A DNA stretch of 32,742 nucleotides from [Eubacterium] saphenum (GCA_004557645.1 SFGI01000023.1:1-32742); one strand, 5' to 3'. Shown: positions 22,482-31,390, counted from the first letter of the stretch. The notes: generated from the letters alone by a model not told the origin. A program made the numbers and translations.

Positions 22482-23591
22482 ATGAAAAAAAGTTCTTTGC
22501 TCCTTGGGTTTTGTGCCTGTTTTTTGATTTATGCCCTTCTGCGCTTTCCCGAAGCCATGCTTGCTGCTTCTGCCGAAAGCATCCAGCTTTGGCTGACGAA
22601 GGTATTTCCTTCTCTTTTCCCCTTTATCGCTGCCTGCGGGCTGCTTTTGCGCATCGGAGCTGCGGAACGGATGGGGGCTGCCCTGCGCCCATTGATGCAA
22701 CCCCTGTTCGGGCTGCCCGGCATTGCCGCCTTCCCCTTCTTTTTGGGGATCCTCTCCGGTTATCCTATGGGGGCAAAGATCACTGCCATGCTCTATGAAA
22801 AAAAACTGCTTACATTAGAAGAAGCCCAGCATATCCTTGCTTTTTCCAATAACCCCGGCCCCCTGTTCCTCATCGGTACCATCGGCGTGGCCTTTTTCGG
22901 TATACCTGCTTTCGGCTATGCCCTGCTGCTCTGCTCTTTTCTTGGAGCGATCACCACGGGCATCCTCTGGCGGTTTCGCAGGAAAAATTCCTCCTGCCTA
23001 ATCCATACATATCCTGTCTCTGTTTCAGCTTCTTCCGTCACAGAGGCTCTTTCTGCTTCCGTTTCCGATGCGGTAAATACCGTTCTCCTCATCGGCGGAT
23101 ATCTTATCCTCTTCGGGGCATTATCCGAAGCCATGGAACAGACGCGCTTTTTTTCTCTGCTTTCCCGCCTGCTGTTTTTCCTGCCCCTTTCCCCGGAGAC
23201 CCTGCGAGGCTTTTGCAGCGGCATTCTGGAAATGACTAACGGGGCATATCTCTTGAGCCTTTCTCCCGACGGGCTTCGCCTGCGGTTGGCTCTGGTTTCT
23301 TTCCTCGTTTCTTTCGGCGGGCTTTCCATTTTGGGACAGACCCTGGGGGTCCTTGCCAATATCCCCATATCAAAAAAAGACTACCTTAAAGGGAAATTGA
23401 GCAACGCCCTTTTCAGCAGTCTTTTCTTTTATTTACTCTATCCATTTTTCCAACAGCACGCACAAAAAGCAGTCCCCGTGTTTTCTTTCTTCACGGAAAC
23501 TGCTTTTACCCTATCTATTTTATGGTTTTTGCCGAGTTTATTCTTCCTCGGCGTCCTTTGCCACGCCCTTCTCTTCAAAAGAAAAGAGTAG
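22482..23591 (+). CDS. ylbJ: Sporulation integral membrane protein YlbJ
   Basis: YlbJ belongs to the nucleoside-recognition (Gate) membrane protein family; in Bacillus it is needed for normal spore formation. The 369 residues are mostly hydrophobic, with about eight membrane segments. Conserved loops: LGILSGYPMGAKI near 95-107 and FSNNPGPLFLIGT near 125. I start at the ATG at 22482 (MKKSSLLLGF), with GAGG 8 bases upstream; an in-frame ATG at 22434 has no site. Its stop is 1 base from the stop of the convergent minus-strand gene, and its last 40 codons contain a strong hairpin. Confidence 0.9.
   Translation: MKKSSLLLGFCACFLIYALLRFPEAMLAASAESIQLWLTKVFPSLFPFIAACGLLLRIGAAERMGAALRPLMQPLFGLPGIAAFPFFLGILSGYPMGAKITAMLYEKKLLTLEEAQHILAFSNNPGPLFLIGTIGVAFFGIPAFGYALLLCSFLGAITTGILWRFRRKNSSCLIHTYPVSVSASSVTEALSASVSDAVNTVLLIGGYLILFGALSEAMEQTRFFSLLSRLLFFLPLSPETLRGFCSGILEMTNGAYLLSLSPDGLRLRLALVSFLVSFGGLSILGQTLGVLANIPISKKDYLKGKLSNALFSSLFFYLLYPFFQQHAQKAVPVFSFFTETAFTLSILWFLPSLFFLGVLCHALLFKRKE
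23465..23507. terminator. Terminator hairpin inside the ylbJ coding sequence
   Basis: AAAAGCAGT (23465-23473) pairs with ACTGCTTTT (23499-23507), with an inner CCGTG/CACGG helix after a two-base internal loop. On the minus strand it ends in TTTTTG, about 90 bases after the stop of the rsmD-coaD operon. It may terminate both convergent transcripts, since there is no other room. Confidence 0.65.
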
Positions 23592-23592
23592 C

Positions 23593-24096
23593 TTATTTGC
23601 CAATACGAAGCTCCTGAATGTTTTCAGCCAGTACATTCAGTGTCTGAGCAAAGTAATCGTCGGTCTTGATGCTTTCGCTGTAAACAACGGCTTTCAGTTC
23701 TTTCAGCTTACCTTCTGCATCAGCCAAAACGCTTTCTGCGTATTCCATCGCACCCAAACGCATTTCTTTGGATGTTTTCTTTGCGGAATCGATGATAGCT
23801 GCCGCCTGTTCATAGGCTTTCTTTGTCACTTCATTTTCATCGATCATGCGAACCATGCGGTCTTCTGCATTTTTTACGATCTCGTCAGCTTCTCTCTGGG
23901 CATCGATGAGGATTTTATTTCTTTCTTCGATGACCCATTTGGACTGTTTCAGTTCATTGGGCAGTTTCATGCGAATTTCGCTGATGATATCGTAAATTTC
24001 TTCTTTATCAACAGAAACTTTGTTGCTGAAAGGTACAGCCTTGCTGCTGTCCATCACATCTTCCAATTCATCTAATAACTGCAGTACAGAATCCAT
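23593..24096 (-). CDS. Coiled-coil protein found beside coaD
   Basis: The 167-residue protein is acidic and almost all helical, with long heptad patterns from about residue 55 to 140 (WVIEERNKILIDAQREADEI, then KKAYEQAAAIIDSAKKTSKEM). Such proteins are often annotated as ATP-synthase-B-like or DivIVA-like in Clostridia, but there is no nucleotide-binding motif or membrane anchor. The ATG follows GGGAG, 9 bases after the coaD stop, so it belongs to the rsmD-coaD operon. Function unknown; a structural or scaffolding role is a guess. Confidence 0.8.
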   Translation of the reverse strand: MDSVLQLLDELEDVMDSSKAVPFSNKVSVDKEEIYDIISEIRMKLPNELKQSKWVIEERNKILIDAQREADEIVKNAEDRMVRMIDENEVTKKAYEQAAAIIDSAKKTSKEMRLGAMEYAESVLADAEGKLKELKAVVYSESIKTDDYFAQTLNVLAENIQELRIGK

Positions 24097-24105
24097 ATAT
24101 CTCCC

Positions 24106-24585
24106 TCACTTCTGATATTTTTCTATAATAAACGGTTTGATCTCCGCGGGCACCATAAAACTGATATCGCCGCCGAAAACTGCAACTTCCTTTACATTTG
24201 TGGAGCTCAGCGCAAGATGTTCTTCATCCGCTGCCAGATAGACGGTCTCCATCTCATCGTGCAGTTTACGATTGATGAGGAACATGGGATATTCCGCGGA
24301 GAAATCCAGCGTATTCCGCAGCCCTCTGACTGCAATATTTGCGCCGATTTCCTTTGCAAAATCCACGAAAAGCCCCTGAAAAGAAGCAACCTCTACGTTT
24401 TCAATATGTTTTGTTGCCAATTCCAGATGGTGTTTTCTCTCTTCTACGGTAAACAGAGATTTTTTGTTGGGGTTTTCCAGAACTGCCACCACCAGACAGT
24501 CGAATAATTTTGCGGCTCTTTCGATGATATCCATGTGACCCAATGTCACAGGGTCGAAGCTGCCCGCATAAATTGCTTTTTTCAT
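24106..24585 (-). CDS. coaD: Phosphopantetheine adenylyltransferase
   Basis: CoaD joins ATP and 4'-phosphopantetheine to make dephospho-CoA, the penultimate step of CoA synthesis. The 159 residues show GSFDPVTLGH at 8-17, with the HxGH-type nucleotidyltransferase site, the central RGLRNTLDFSAEYPM and the C-terminal LSSTNVKE. I start at the ATG at 24585, with GGAGG about 10 bases upstream. Its ATG overlaps the rsmD stop codon (ATGA), so translation is coupled. rsmD-coaD is a common Firmicutes pair (ylbH-ylbI). Confidence 0.97.
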   Translation of the reverse strand: MKKAIYAGSFDPVTLGHMDIIERAAKLFDCLVVAVLENPNKKSLFTVEERKHHLELATKHIENVEVASFQGLFVDFAKEIGANIAVRGLRNTLDFSAEYPMFLINRKLHDEMETVYLAADEEHLALSSTNVKEVAVFGGDISFMVPAEIKPFIIEKYQK

Positions 24586-25142
24586 ACTACTTCTTCCTCC
24601 AGGCACAAGAACGTCAGAATCGTCGTCTTGTACGCTTTTTCACGCAGGACTGTCATGCCTGCCGGGGGTGTCAGGGGAATCTGAGAGGAACGCTCTGTGA
24701 TGAGGTATCCTTCCTTTTTCAAAAGTCCCTGTCGGATGATCTTTTCCAATACAGGCTCATACAGCCCGGATTCATAGGGCGGGTCCATAAAGATGATATC
24801 GAATTTTTTTCCTTCCGCCGCCAGCTTGTCCAGGGCAGAAAAAACATCCGTTTTCATCAATCTTGCCCGATCCTGCAGCTTTGTATGCTGCAGATTGGCT
24901 GTGATGACCTTTTGACATTCCGCTGCATCATCTACAAAAACTGCCTCTGCCGCACCTCTGGAAAGGGCTTCGATCCCAATGGCACCACTGCCGGAAAAAA
25001 GATCCAGAAAACTGCACGCAGGCAGGTCGAACGCTATGATATTAAAGAGGGTCTCCTTGATACGATCCGTCGTCGGTCTGGTTGCCAGTCCTTCAATGGT
25101 CTGCAGATTATGACCCTTTGCTGCTCCTGCGATGACACGCAT
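24582..25142 (-). CDS. rsmD: 16S rRNA (guanine(966)-N2)-methyltransferase
   Basis: RsmD methylates G966 of 16S rRNA during 30S assembly. The 186 residues have the N-terminal MRVIAGAAKG, the conserved RPTTDRIKE at 22-30, SAM motif FLDLFSGSGAIGIEAL at 45-60 and catalytic DPPY at 120-123. I choose the ATG at 25142, where the family starts; an in-frame ATG at 25211 lies inside the promoter. The ribosome binding site (GGGTGGTG) is weak. It is the first gene of rsmD-coaD-coiled-coil. Confidence 0.95.
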   Translation of the reverse strand: MRVIAGAAKGHNLQTIEGLATRPTTDRIKETLFNIIAFDLPACSFLDLFSGSGAIGIEALSRGAAEAVFVDDAAECQKVITANLQHTKLQDRARLMKTDVFSALDKLAAEGKKFDIIFMDPPYESGLYEPVLEKIIRQGLLKKEGYLITERSSQIPLTPPAGMTVLREKAYKTTILTFLCLEEEVV

Positions 25143-25189
25143 ACTGTCTGCACCACCCAAAACACCTAATTTTACATGATATCGTTTAG

Positions 25190-25218
25190 AGTATAGCAAA
25201 AAAATTTTCAATTGACAA
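25190..25218 (-). promoter_or_regulatory. Promoter of rsmD-coaD
   Basis: On the minus strand, TTGTCA (25213-25218) and TATACT (25190-25195) are 17 bases apart, with TGC before the -10 (extended). It lies within 60 bases of the recG stop, and I see no terminator between them. Confidence 0.8.
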
Positions 25219-25245
25219 CCAAAAAGAGAAAAAACAACGAAAAAC

Positions 25246-27288
25246 TCACATCTCCAGACTTTTTCCTTCCAGATATCCTTCGATATGTGCCTTCAAAAGC
25301 TGATGCTCCTCTGCCGCCAAAGCCCTGTCCCGCTGCAGCAGATCTGCCGCCGCTTGCTGGGCTTCCTTTAGAATTGCCATGTCCTTATATAAATCGGCGA
25401 TCTTCAATTCCGGCAATCCATGCTGACGGATGCCGAAAAATTCGCCGGGACCTCTTAGTTTCAAATCTTTTTCCGAAATGACAAAACCATCCTCTGATTC
25501 TGTCATGGTTTTCATACGCTCTTTGGCTACTTTCGTTTTCGTATCACTAACAAGGATACAATAGGATTTTTCACTGCCGCGGCCTACTCGCCCCCGCAGC
25601 TGATGGAGCTGTGCCAGACCAAAGCGTTCCGCATTTTCAATGAGCATAATGGTTGCGTTAGGTACATTGATGCCCACTTCGATGACTGTCGTAGAAACCA
25701 AAACATCGATATTCCCTGCTGCAAAGCCATCCATAATGGCCTGTTTTTCTTTCGCCTTCATTTTTCCGTGAACGCAGGCCACACGGCAATCGGGCAGTTC
25801 TTCCACAAGTTCTTCTGTATACTGCAAAACGGACTGTACTTCCAGCTTTTCGCTTTCCTCGATCATAGGGCAAATCACATAAGCCTGTCTGCCTGCGGCC
25901 ACGTGCTTGCGGATAAAAGCATAGATACGCTGATGATAGCGGCTGTCCACGGCAGAAGTATCGATCTTTTGTCTGCCGGGGGGCAATTCGTCAATGATGG
26001 AAATGTCCAAATCTCCGTATAGAATCAGCGCCAATGTTCTGGGGATGGGCGTTGCCGTCATGACTAAAGTATGAACATTCTCTCCTTTTTCCGCCAAAGT
26101 ACTTCTCTGGCGCACGCCAAAACGATGCTGTTCATCGGTGATCGCCAAGCCAAGCTTATGGAATTCCACTCCCTTTTGAATGACGGCATGGGTGCCGATA
26201 ATCATTTGGGCTTCGCCATTTGCCACCTTTGCCAAACGCTCCCGTTTTTCTTTGGCAGTCAGGCTGCCAGTCAGCAGCGCCACTTCAATGCCTGCAGGTT
26301 CAAATATTTTTCGGAAGGATTCCTCGTGCTGGCTTGCCAAAACCTCTGTGGGTGCCATCATGGCAACCTGCCAGCCGTTTTGGATAGCCCAATAGGCTGT
26401 GATCATGGCAACGGCAGTTTTCCCGCTACCCACATCCCCTTGGATCAGGCGGTTCATGATCTTCCCGGAGGTCATATCCTTTTCAATCTCCTGCAAGACC
26501 CGTTTCTGTCCCCCTGTCAAAGCAAAGGGCAGCAGGGCTTCCCCATCTTTCAAGGCTTTTTTCTTTTTCAGAATGATGCCTTCTCCTCTGTCCTCTAAAG
26601 TATTTTTCAGCTGATACAAAGCCGTTTGCAGGATAAAAAGTTCCTCGAAAACCAGTCTCCTTCTGGCATCATAAAACCCCTGTTCCGTTTTTGGAAAATG
26701 GATATTTTCAATGGCAAAATTCCGCTCCGCCAAATGGTATTCCTTTCGCAGCCAAAGGGGCAATTCCTCCCGCATGCCGCCGTCCATTTGGTTCAAGGCT
26801 TCTTCCATCAGATTGCGCAGCATTTTCTGGGAAAGTCCTTCCACAGAGGGATACACAGGGATGATGCGCCCGCCGGCAAAGTTTTCACCGATCCGCTCAC
26901 ATTCTGGGGAAACCACTTCCGTTCTGCCATATTTTTTCTGCAGTTTCCCGGAAAAAAGATACCATTCGCCCATCTTCAGGGTATTTTTCATATAAGGCTG
27001 GTTATACCACAGCACCCCCACAGAACCGGTCTCATCGTATACCTTCATGCGGGTATAGACCAGTCTGCCGTGACGGCTGTTCTGCCCTTCTTCTTTGATC
27101 TGCGCCAAAAAAGTGGAGGACTCATCCACGGGCAGGTCAGCAATCTTCAAGATCTCGCTTCTGTCCTTATATTCTCTGGGATAATGGGTCAGCAGATCTT
27201 CCACTGTATAAATATCCAGTTTCTGTAATTTCCGTTCCCGCTGTTCACCAATCCCCTTCAGGGTCGAAACCGGGCTGTTCCATTCCAT
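25246..27288 (-). CDS. recG: ATP-dependent DNA helicase RecG
   Basis: RecG reverses stalled replication forks and branch-migrates Holliday junctions. The 680-residue length is normal. Seen: N-terminal wedge/OB domain (about 60-150), Walker A GDVGSGKT near 284, DEQH box in DEQHRFGVRQRS, motif III VMTATPIPRTL, and the C-terminal QLRGRVGRG and RGPGEFFGIRQHG. AAAGGAGGA precedes the ATG. It comes after fakA in the same direction, as in Bacillus, but a terminator lies between; I found no separate recG promoter, so read-through may feed it. Confidence 0.98.
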   Translation of the reverse strand: MEWNSPVSTLKGIGEQRERKLQKLDIYTVEDLLTHYPREYKDRSEILKIADLPVDESSTFLAQIKEEGQNSRHGRLVYTRMKVYDETGSVGVLWYNQPYMKNTLKMGEWYLFSGKLQKKYGRTEVVSPECERIGENFAGGRIIPVYPSVEGLSQKMLRNLMEEALNQMDGGMREELPLWLRKEYHLAERNFAIENIHFPKTEQGFYDARRRLVFEELFILQTALYQLKNTLEDRGEGIILKKKKALKDGEALLPFALTGGQKRVLQEIEKDMTSGKIMNRLIQGDVGSGKTAVAMITAYWAIQNGWQVAMMAPTEVLASQHEESFRKIFEPAGIEVALLTGSLTAKEKRERLAKVANGEAQMIIGTHAVIQKGVEFHKLGLAITDEQHRFGVRQRSTLAEKGENVHTLVMTATPIPRTLALILYGDLDISIIDELPPGRQKIDTSAVDSRYHQRIYAFIRKHVAAGRQAYVICPMIEESEKLEVQSVLQYTEELVEELPDCRVACVHGKMKAKEKQAIMDGFAAGNIDVLVSTTVIEVGINVPNATIMLIENAERFGLAQLHQLRGRVGRGSEKSYCILVSDTKTKVAKERMKTMTESEDGFVISEKDLKLRGPGEFFGIRQHGLPELKIADLYKDMAILKEAQQAAADLLQRDRALAAEEHQLLKAHIEGYLEGKSLEM

Positions 27289-27319
27289 GGGATGTTCCTC
27301 CTTTCTTATGGTAAAAGCA

Positions 27320-27342
27320 AAGCATCGGGAAACCCGATGCTT
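27320..27342. terminator. Hairpin terminator between fakA and recG
   Basis: AAGCATCGGG-AAA-CCCGATGCTT is a 10-bp stem. On the minus strand it is followed by TGCTTTTACC, so it should stop part of the yloU-fakA transcript just after the fakA stop codon. Confidence 0.75.
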
Positions 27343-27355
27343 TTTATTGATTTTC

Positions 27356-29038
27356 TTATTCTACAGAAATGATGTAGTAATACAGGGGCTGACCGCCGCT
27401 CTGCACTTCCACTTCACAATCAGGGTAATTTTCTTCGATAAATGCAGCCAGTTCCTCTGCATCTTCTTCTGTTGCGTCAGCACCATAATAGATGCCAACC
27501 ACTTCGCTGTCTTCTGTCACGGAAGCCTTGATGAGTTCCTTCGTGCCTTCCATCACATCTTCCGCAACCACTTCGATCTGGTCATTCAGCATGCCCAGAA
27601 TGTTGCCTTCTTTGATCTCTTTATCGCCGATGGAAGTATCTCTTACTGCATAAGTCACTGTTGCAGTATCTACCATTTTGATGGCATCCTTCATGGCTGC
27701 TTCCATCTCGTCAGGGTCTGCGCCGTGTTCGAAGCAGAACATTGCGCTGATACCTTCGGGTACGGAACGGGAAGGGATCACGTGCAGCTTTTTCTCTTCG
27801 CTCAGTTTTGCAGCCTGTTCTGCTGCCAGAATAATGTTTTTATTGTTAGGCAGTACGAAAATTTGGTCTGCATTGATCTTGTCCACTGCATTCAGGATAT
27901 CTTCTGTACTGGGGTTCATGGTTTGACCGCCTTCGATGACTTCATCTACACCCAGGTTTTTGAAGATCTTTGTCAGACCTTCCCCTGCGGAGATAGACAC
28001 GAAACCAACGTCCTTCTTGGGCTGTTCTGTCACAGGAGCTGCTTCAGGAACAGGTGCTGTCTTGGGTGCATCTGACGCAAAGTTGATCTTATTGGTATGC
28101 TGTTCCCGCATATTATCGATTTTCAGACCGCTCAGGCTACCGATGGTCAGTGCCTTTTCGATTGCCAGACCGGGATGGTCTGTGTGCACGTGGATCTTGA
28201 TGATCTCATCATCAGCTACACAAACGATGGAATCACCGATGGTGCCCAGATAAGATTTCAAGCCCTGTGTGGTCGCTTCGTCAGCATCTTTCACGTTGAT
28301 GAAAAATTCTGTACAGTAGCCGAAAGTAATACTTTCATTTTCAATGGAAGCCAGCGAAGCAAAATCCATTTCAGGTGCTGCTGCTGCGCTCTGACCATCT
28401 GCCAGTGTGACAGGCAGGTCTCCGCCCATCTGTTTCAGGGCACCTTCCAGAATATACAGCAGACCTCTGCCGCCGGCATCCACAACGCCAGCCTGTTTCA
28501 GAACGGGCAGCATATCAGGTGTCTGCGCCAGTACTGCATGACCGTGTTCGATGATGCCTTTCAGGAAAACCTCAATTTCTTCTGTTTCTTCTGCCAGCTT
28601 CACAGCTGCTTCTGCACAGCCTCTTGCTACTGTCAGAATGGTACCTTCCTTGGGTTTCATAACGGCTTTATAAGCTGTTTTCACAGCCTGTTCTGCCGCT
28701 GCAGCCAATTCTTTGACGCCTGCTTCTTCCATGCCTTCCAGACCTTTTGCAAAGCCGCGGAACAGCTGGGAAGTGATAACGCCAGAGTTACCTCTTGCGC
28801 CTCTTAAAGCACCGCTGGATGCTACCTTTGCTATGTCAGCCACTTTTAAAGAGCCGTTTTTTTCAGCTTCTCTTGCTGCAGCCATTACTGTCAGGGACAT
28901 ATTTGTACCTGTATCCCCATCGGGTACAGGGAATACATTCATTGCGTCTACCAACTGTTTATTCGCTGCCAATTCGTTCGCACCGGCAATGATCATTCTG
29001 CCCAGGCGAACGCCATTTAATGTCGTTGTACTACTCAC
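27356..29038 (-). CDS. fakA: Fatty acid kinase subunit FakA (YloV)
   Basis: FakA phosphorylates fatty acids bound to a DegV-family FakB partner, making acyl phosphate that PlsY and PlsX can use. The 560-residue length fits. The N-terminal DhaL-like kinase domain has the metal-binding VPDGDTGTNM (39-48 region, Asp40 and Asp42); the C-terminal two domains show GQTMNPSTEDILNAV near 375 and IYYGADATEEDAEEL near 520. The start is GTG at 29036-29038 with AGGAGGA about 8 bases upstream. No fakB is in the window. It follows yloU by 19 bases. Confidence 0.95.
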   Translation of the reverse strand: MSSTTTLNGVRLGRMIIAGANELAANKQLVDAMNVFPVPDGDTGTNMSLTVMAAAREAEKNGSLKVADIAKVASSGALRGARGNSGVITSQLFRGFAKGLEGMEEAGVKELAAAAEQAVKTAYKAVMKPKEGTILTVARGCAEAAVKLAEETEEIEVFLKGIIEHGHAVLAQTPDMLPVLKQAGVVDAGGRGLLYILEGALKQMGGDLPVTLADGQSAAAAPEMDFASLASIENESITFGYCTEFFINVKDADEATTQGLKSYLGTIGDSIVCVADDEIIKIHVHTDHPGLAIEKALTIGSLSGLKIDNMREQHTNKINFASDAPKTAPVPEAAPVTEQPKKDVGFVSISAGEGLTKIFKNLGVDEVIEGGQTMNPSTEDILNAVDKINADQIFVLPNNKNIILAAEQAAKLSEEKKLHVIPSRSVPEGISAMFCFEHGADPDEMEAAMKDAIKMVDTATVTYAVRDTSIGDKEIKEGNILGMLNDQIEVVAEDVMEGTKELIKASVTEDSEVVGIYYGADATEEDAEELAAFIEENYPDCEVEVQSGGQPLYYYIISVE

Positions 29039-29057
29039 CAGTATTTCCTCCTCTTGC

Positions 29058-29414
29058 TCAATTGTCGACCCTTACGCCGTCAACGAAAATGTTTACATCT
29101 TCCACTTCAACGCCTGTGTATTCTTCTACGGAATATTTTACAGTGCTGATGATATTGTCTGCAATGGCGGAAATATTCGTACCGTATTCCACGATGATAT
29201 GCAGGTCGATGCTCACTTTGTTTGCATCGATACGCATTTTGATCCCTTTTGTCAGGCTTTCCAGCTTCAAAAGCTGAACCAGACCGTCTTTCACATTTTT
29301 TGCAGCCATGCCAACGATGCCGTAGCATTCGATCGCAGCATAGCCTGCGATTCTGGCGATGACCTCATGATCGATACTAATAACGCCATATTCGTTTTCC
29401 AATTTTGCTGCCAT
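29058..29414 (-). CDS. yloU: Asp23/Gls24 envelope stress response family protein
   Basis: The 118-residue protein belongs to the Asp23/Gls24 family (YloU in Bacillus), small cytoplasmic or membrane-associated proteins linked with envelope stress and, often, fatty acid genes. The family's pattern is clear: a beta strand start (YGVISIDHEVIARIAGYAAI), the central VSIDLHIIVEYGTNI and a C-terminal VEVEDVNIFVDGVRV. No membrane segment. AGGAGG precedes the ATG. It is the first gene of yloU-fakA, an order conserved in Firmicutes. Confidence 0.95.
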   Translation of the reverse strand: MAAKLENEYGVISIDHEVIARIAGYAAIECYGIVGMAAKNVKDGLVQLLKLESLTKGIKMRIDANKVSIDLHIIVEYGTNISAIADNIISTVKYSVEEYTGVEVEDVNIFVDGVRVDN

Positions 29415-29475
29415 AATGACCAGCCTCCTATTCTAAAACCATTGGCTATTTTTTTACAGATGTATAGATGTTAAT

Positions 29476-29504
29476 AGTATACCATTAAATATGCAATTTT
29501 GAAA
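29476..29504 (-). promoter_or_regulatory. Promoter of yloU-fakA
   Basis: On the minus strand, TATACT (29476-29481) is preceded by TGG (extended -10). The -35 17 bases upstream (TTTCAA, 29499-29504) is weak. Confidence 0.55.
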
Positions 29505-29533
29505 GATATTTTTGCATTTTTGCCAAAAAAAGA

Positions 29534-29572
29534 AGGAGAATTTCCATTGATAAAATCAACAAAATTTCTCCT
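29534..29572 (-). terminator. Terminator of the 85-residue protein gene
   Basis: AGGAGAA (29534-29540) and TTCTCCT (29566-29572) pair with a further inner TTGAT/ATCAA helix. On the minus strand the stem is followed by TCTTTTTTT, 20 bases after the stop codon. Confidence 0.8.
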
Positions 29573-29589
29573 ATTTTCCATACTATCCT

Positions 29590-29847
29590 TTATCTTCCGA
29601 TCAGGGCACACGCTTTTTCATAATCATCCCGATGCACATAAATCTTATATTCATATTCCTTGGAAAGGTCTTCCCTAAAGGTTCCGGTTCTTGCCCTGGA
29701 GCCAGCTGCTATGGGCGATGGGCTTTTGCGATTCAAAACCTTCACCGTATAATCAATGCCGTTGGCATGCAGGATATCCCGTACCTCCGACTGTTTTTTC
29801 AGATCATATGTCAGACAAACTTCCTTTCGATTGAAAATAGTAATCAT
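29590..29847 (-). CDS. Small DUF2007-like protein
   Basis: The 85-residue protein has a simple ferredoxin-like layout: a first strand (VCLTYDLKKQSEVRDILHAN), a helix and a final strand with helix (YKIYVHRDDYEKACALIG). This resembles the DUF2007 family of proposed signal-transducing proteins, but the middle segment rich in Ser, Arg and Gly (SPSPIAAGSRARTG) is longer than usual. GAGGAAG precedes the ATG. It follows the anti-sigma factor gene by 82 bases in the same direction and has a terminator. Cotranscription with the sigma operon is possible. Confidence 0.6.
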   Translation of the reverse strand: MITIFNRKEVCLTYDLKKQSEVRDILHANGIDYTVKVLNRKSPSPIAAGSRARTGTFREDLSKEYEYKIYVHRDDYEKACALIGR

Positions 29848-29875
29848 AGTATCACTTCCTCTCTTGAGATGGAAT

Positions 29876-29895
29876 GCGGCGGCACGTTCCGCCGC
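29876..29895 (-). repeat. GC-rich hairpin between the anti-sigma gene and the 85-residue gene
   Basis: GCGGCGG-CACGTT-CCGCCGC is a 7-bp stem made only of G and C. No T run follows on the minus strand, so it may slow or process the transcript instead of ending it. Confidence 0.5.
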
Positions 29896-29929
29896 TTTCC
29901 TGCGCCATTTCTCGTTATTTGGTTCTTTT

Positions 29930-31390
29930 TTATTTCTTCTCCATGGGTTTTTCTATCACAACGTCATAGGCTCCTGCAATCCAATAGGAAGGCTCCTGCA
30001 AAAGCATCTGCAAACTATCCCGTTCTGCTCTCGGCAGATGATATGTTATCTTCTCCACATACTCTTCTCTGCTATGTTCGCTGTCAAAGCGTTTTTCCTC
30101 TTCCACCAAATTCATATCCACTGCATACATCCGTCTGTCTCCCTCTTTCGGTACAGTCTGATATGTTACCGTAACCTTCGTCGCTTCTTCCGTTCGATCG
30201 GAAAGCTCATTGGGGTCCTCCCAAATCACATCCTCCTGTTCCACAGAAAGGATTTCCACTGTTCCATAATGGAATTTTACCGTCGGAAGATTCTTTGTCT
30301 GCTTCTCTCCTTTTGCCGGTAATGGTAATGTAAGGTTGTGTTCTTCTCCGTCTGTTCCCGTAAAAGGACTGTAATGTAACGTCAGAGGGAAGTCCTCCTT
30401 TGTTCCATGCAAATGGTATTTTCCGCCATTTTCCATGGATTCATATTTTCCTGTCATCCGTTCCCCGTTGGCATTTTCAATATAAAAATAGTTTTCATAA
30501 TCAAATTCATAGGCTGCAATGGTTATGCCAAAACGATACCATCTTTCTCTCGCCCGTTTTACCTCGTCAGAAGGAATCAGGAAGTATTCCAAATCGATAT
30601 TCTTTCCTGAAAGGCTGGCTCTGGCAACCACCGTTGTATCATTTTTCGTTACGGAATATCCCAGTTCTTCTGACTTTTCTGTCACTTTCGGCTCTACGAT
30701 TTTCAATTCAAATCTACGGTCAAAGCCCGCCACCTTCAGATAATAAGTATCAATATCTTCTTTAAGATACAACCCTCTTTTGAAATTCATTTGATAGAGG
30801 GTGATTTTCCCATCATCTTCCCATTCTGTCGTTCCACCGCTCGGTTTCTTTTCCTTTTCTTCCTCTCCATTATACCATGTGACCTTGAATTTTTCCTGTA
30901 GCAATTCACTACGCTTTTCATCTTCTCCTAATATCCAACTTCCATCAGGCAGCAGCCCCAGATTTTCCCCTGTAAATTTGATTTTTCCATAAATGCTTTC
31001 ATTTTCACAATAAAAATCTATCAATTCTACCCTTACACCATCTTTTTCCTGCACAGGGTCATCGATCTGCACTTCATAGATTGTTTTATTTTCATCATCA
31101 ATATAAATCCCAACTCCCGGCAGATCGTAGAACAATCTTTGGAATGCCGCCATGATGGGCTTATGCCCAAAAGCACCGATCGCCACAACACAGCAAACCG
31201 CCGCTGCCAGGATTCGTTTTCTTTTCTGCTTTTTCTGCATCTCAAGGTCAATCTTCATTTCCTGCATCACGCGATTTTCAATACGTTTTGCCGCCAGCGC
31301 ATCCTCCATTTCCGGCAGGTCTTCGGGCAGATTTCTCAGGATATCTTCTTCATTCAAATGGTCAAACAGTTCATTCCAGTTATCCTTCAT
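29930..31390 (-). CDS. DUF4179-type membrane protein, probable anti-sigma factor
   Basis: The 486-residue protein has an acidic cytoplasmic N terminus (about 1-55), one membrane segment (about 60-76, after KKQKRKR) and a large outside domain rich in beta strands. The segment after the membrane (FYDLPGVGIYIDDENK) matches what I recall of the DUF4179 family, often paired with ECF sigma factors. The ATG overlaps the 3' end of the sigma factor gene by 11 bases and uses GGAGGGGG inside it, so translation is coupled. It lacks the zinc anti-sigma HxxxCxxC motif. By position and topology it should hold the sigma factor at the membrane until a signal releases it; the signal is unknown. Confidence 0.78.
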   Translation of the reverse strand: MKDNWNELFDHLNEEDILRNLPEDLPEMEDALAAKRIENRVMQEMKIDLEMQKKQKRKRILAAAVCCVVAIGAFGHKPIMAAFQRLFYDLPGVGIYIDDENKTIYEVQIDDPVQEKDGVRVELIDFYCENESIYGKIKFTGENLGLLPDGSWILGEDEKRSELLQEKFKVTWYNGEEEKEKKPSGGTTEWEDDGKITLYQMNFKRGLYLKEDIDTYYLKVAGFDRRFELKIVEPKVTEKSEELGYSVTKNDTTVVARASLSGKNIDLEYFLIPSDEVKRARERWYRFGITIAAYEFDYENYFYIENANGERMTGKYESMENGGKYHLHGTKEDFPLTLHYSPFTGTDGEEHNLTLPLPAKGEKQTKNLPTVKFHYGTVEILSVEQEDVIWEDPNELSDRTEEATKVTVTYQTVPKEGDRRMYAVDMNLVEEEKRFDSEHSREEYVEKITYHLPRAERDSLQMLLQEPSYWIAGAYDVVIEKPMEKK

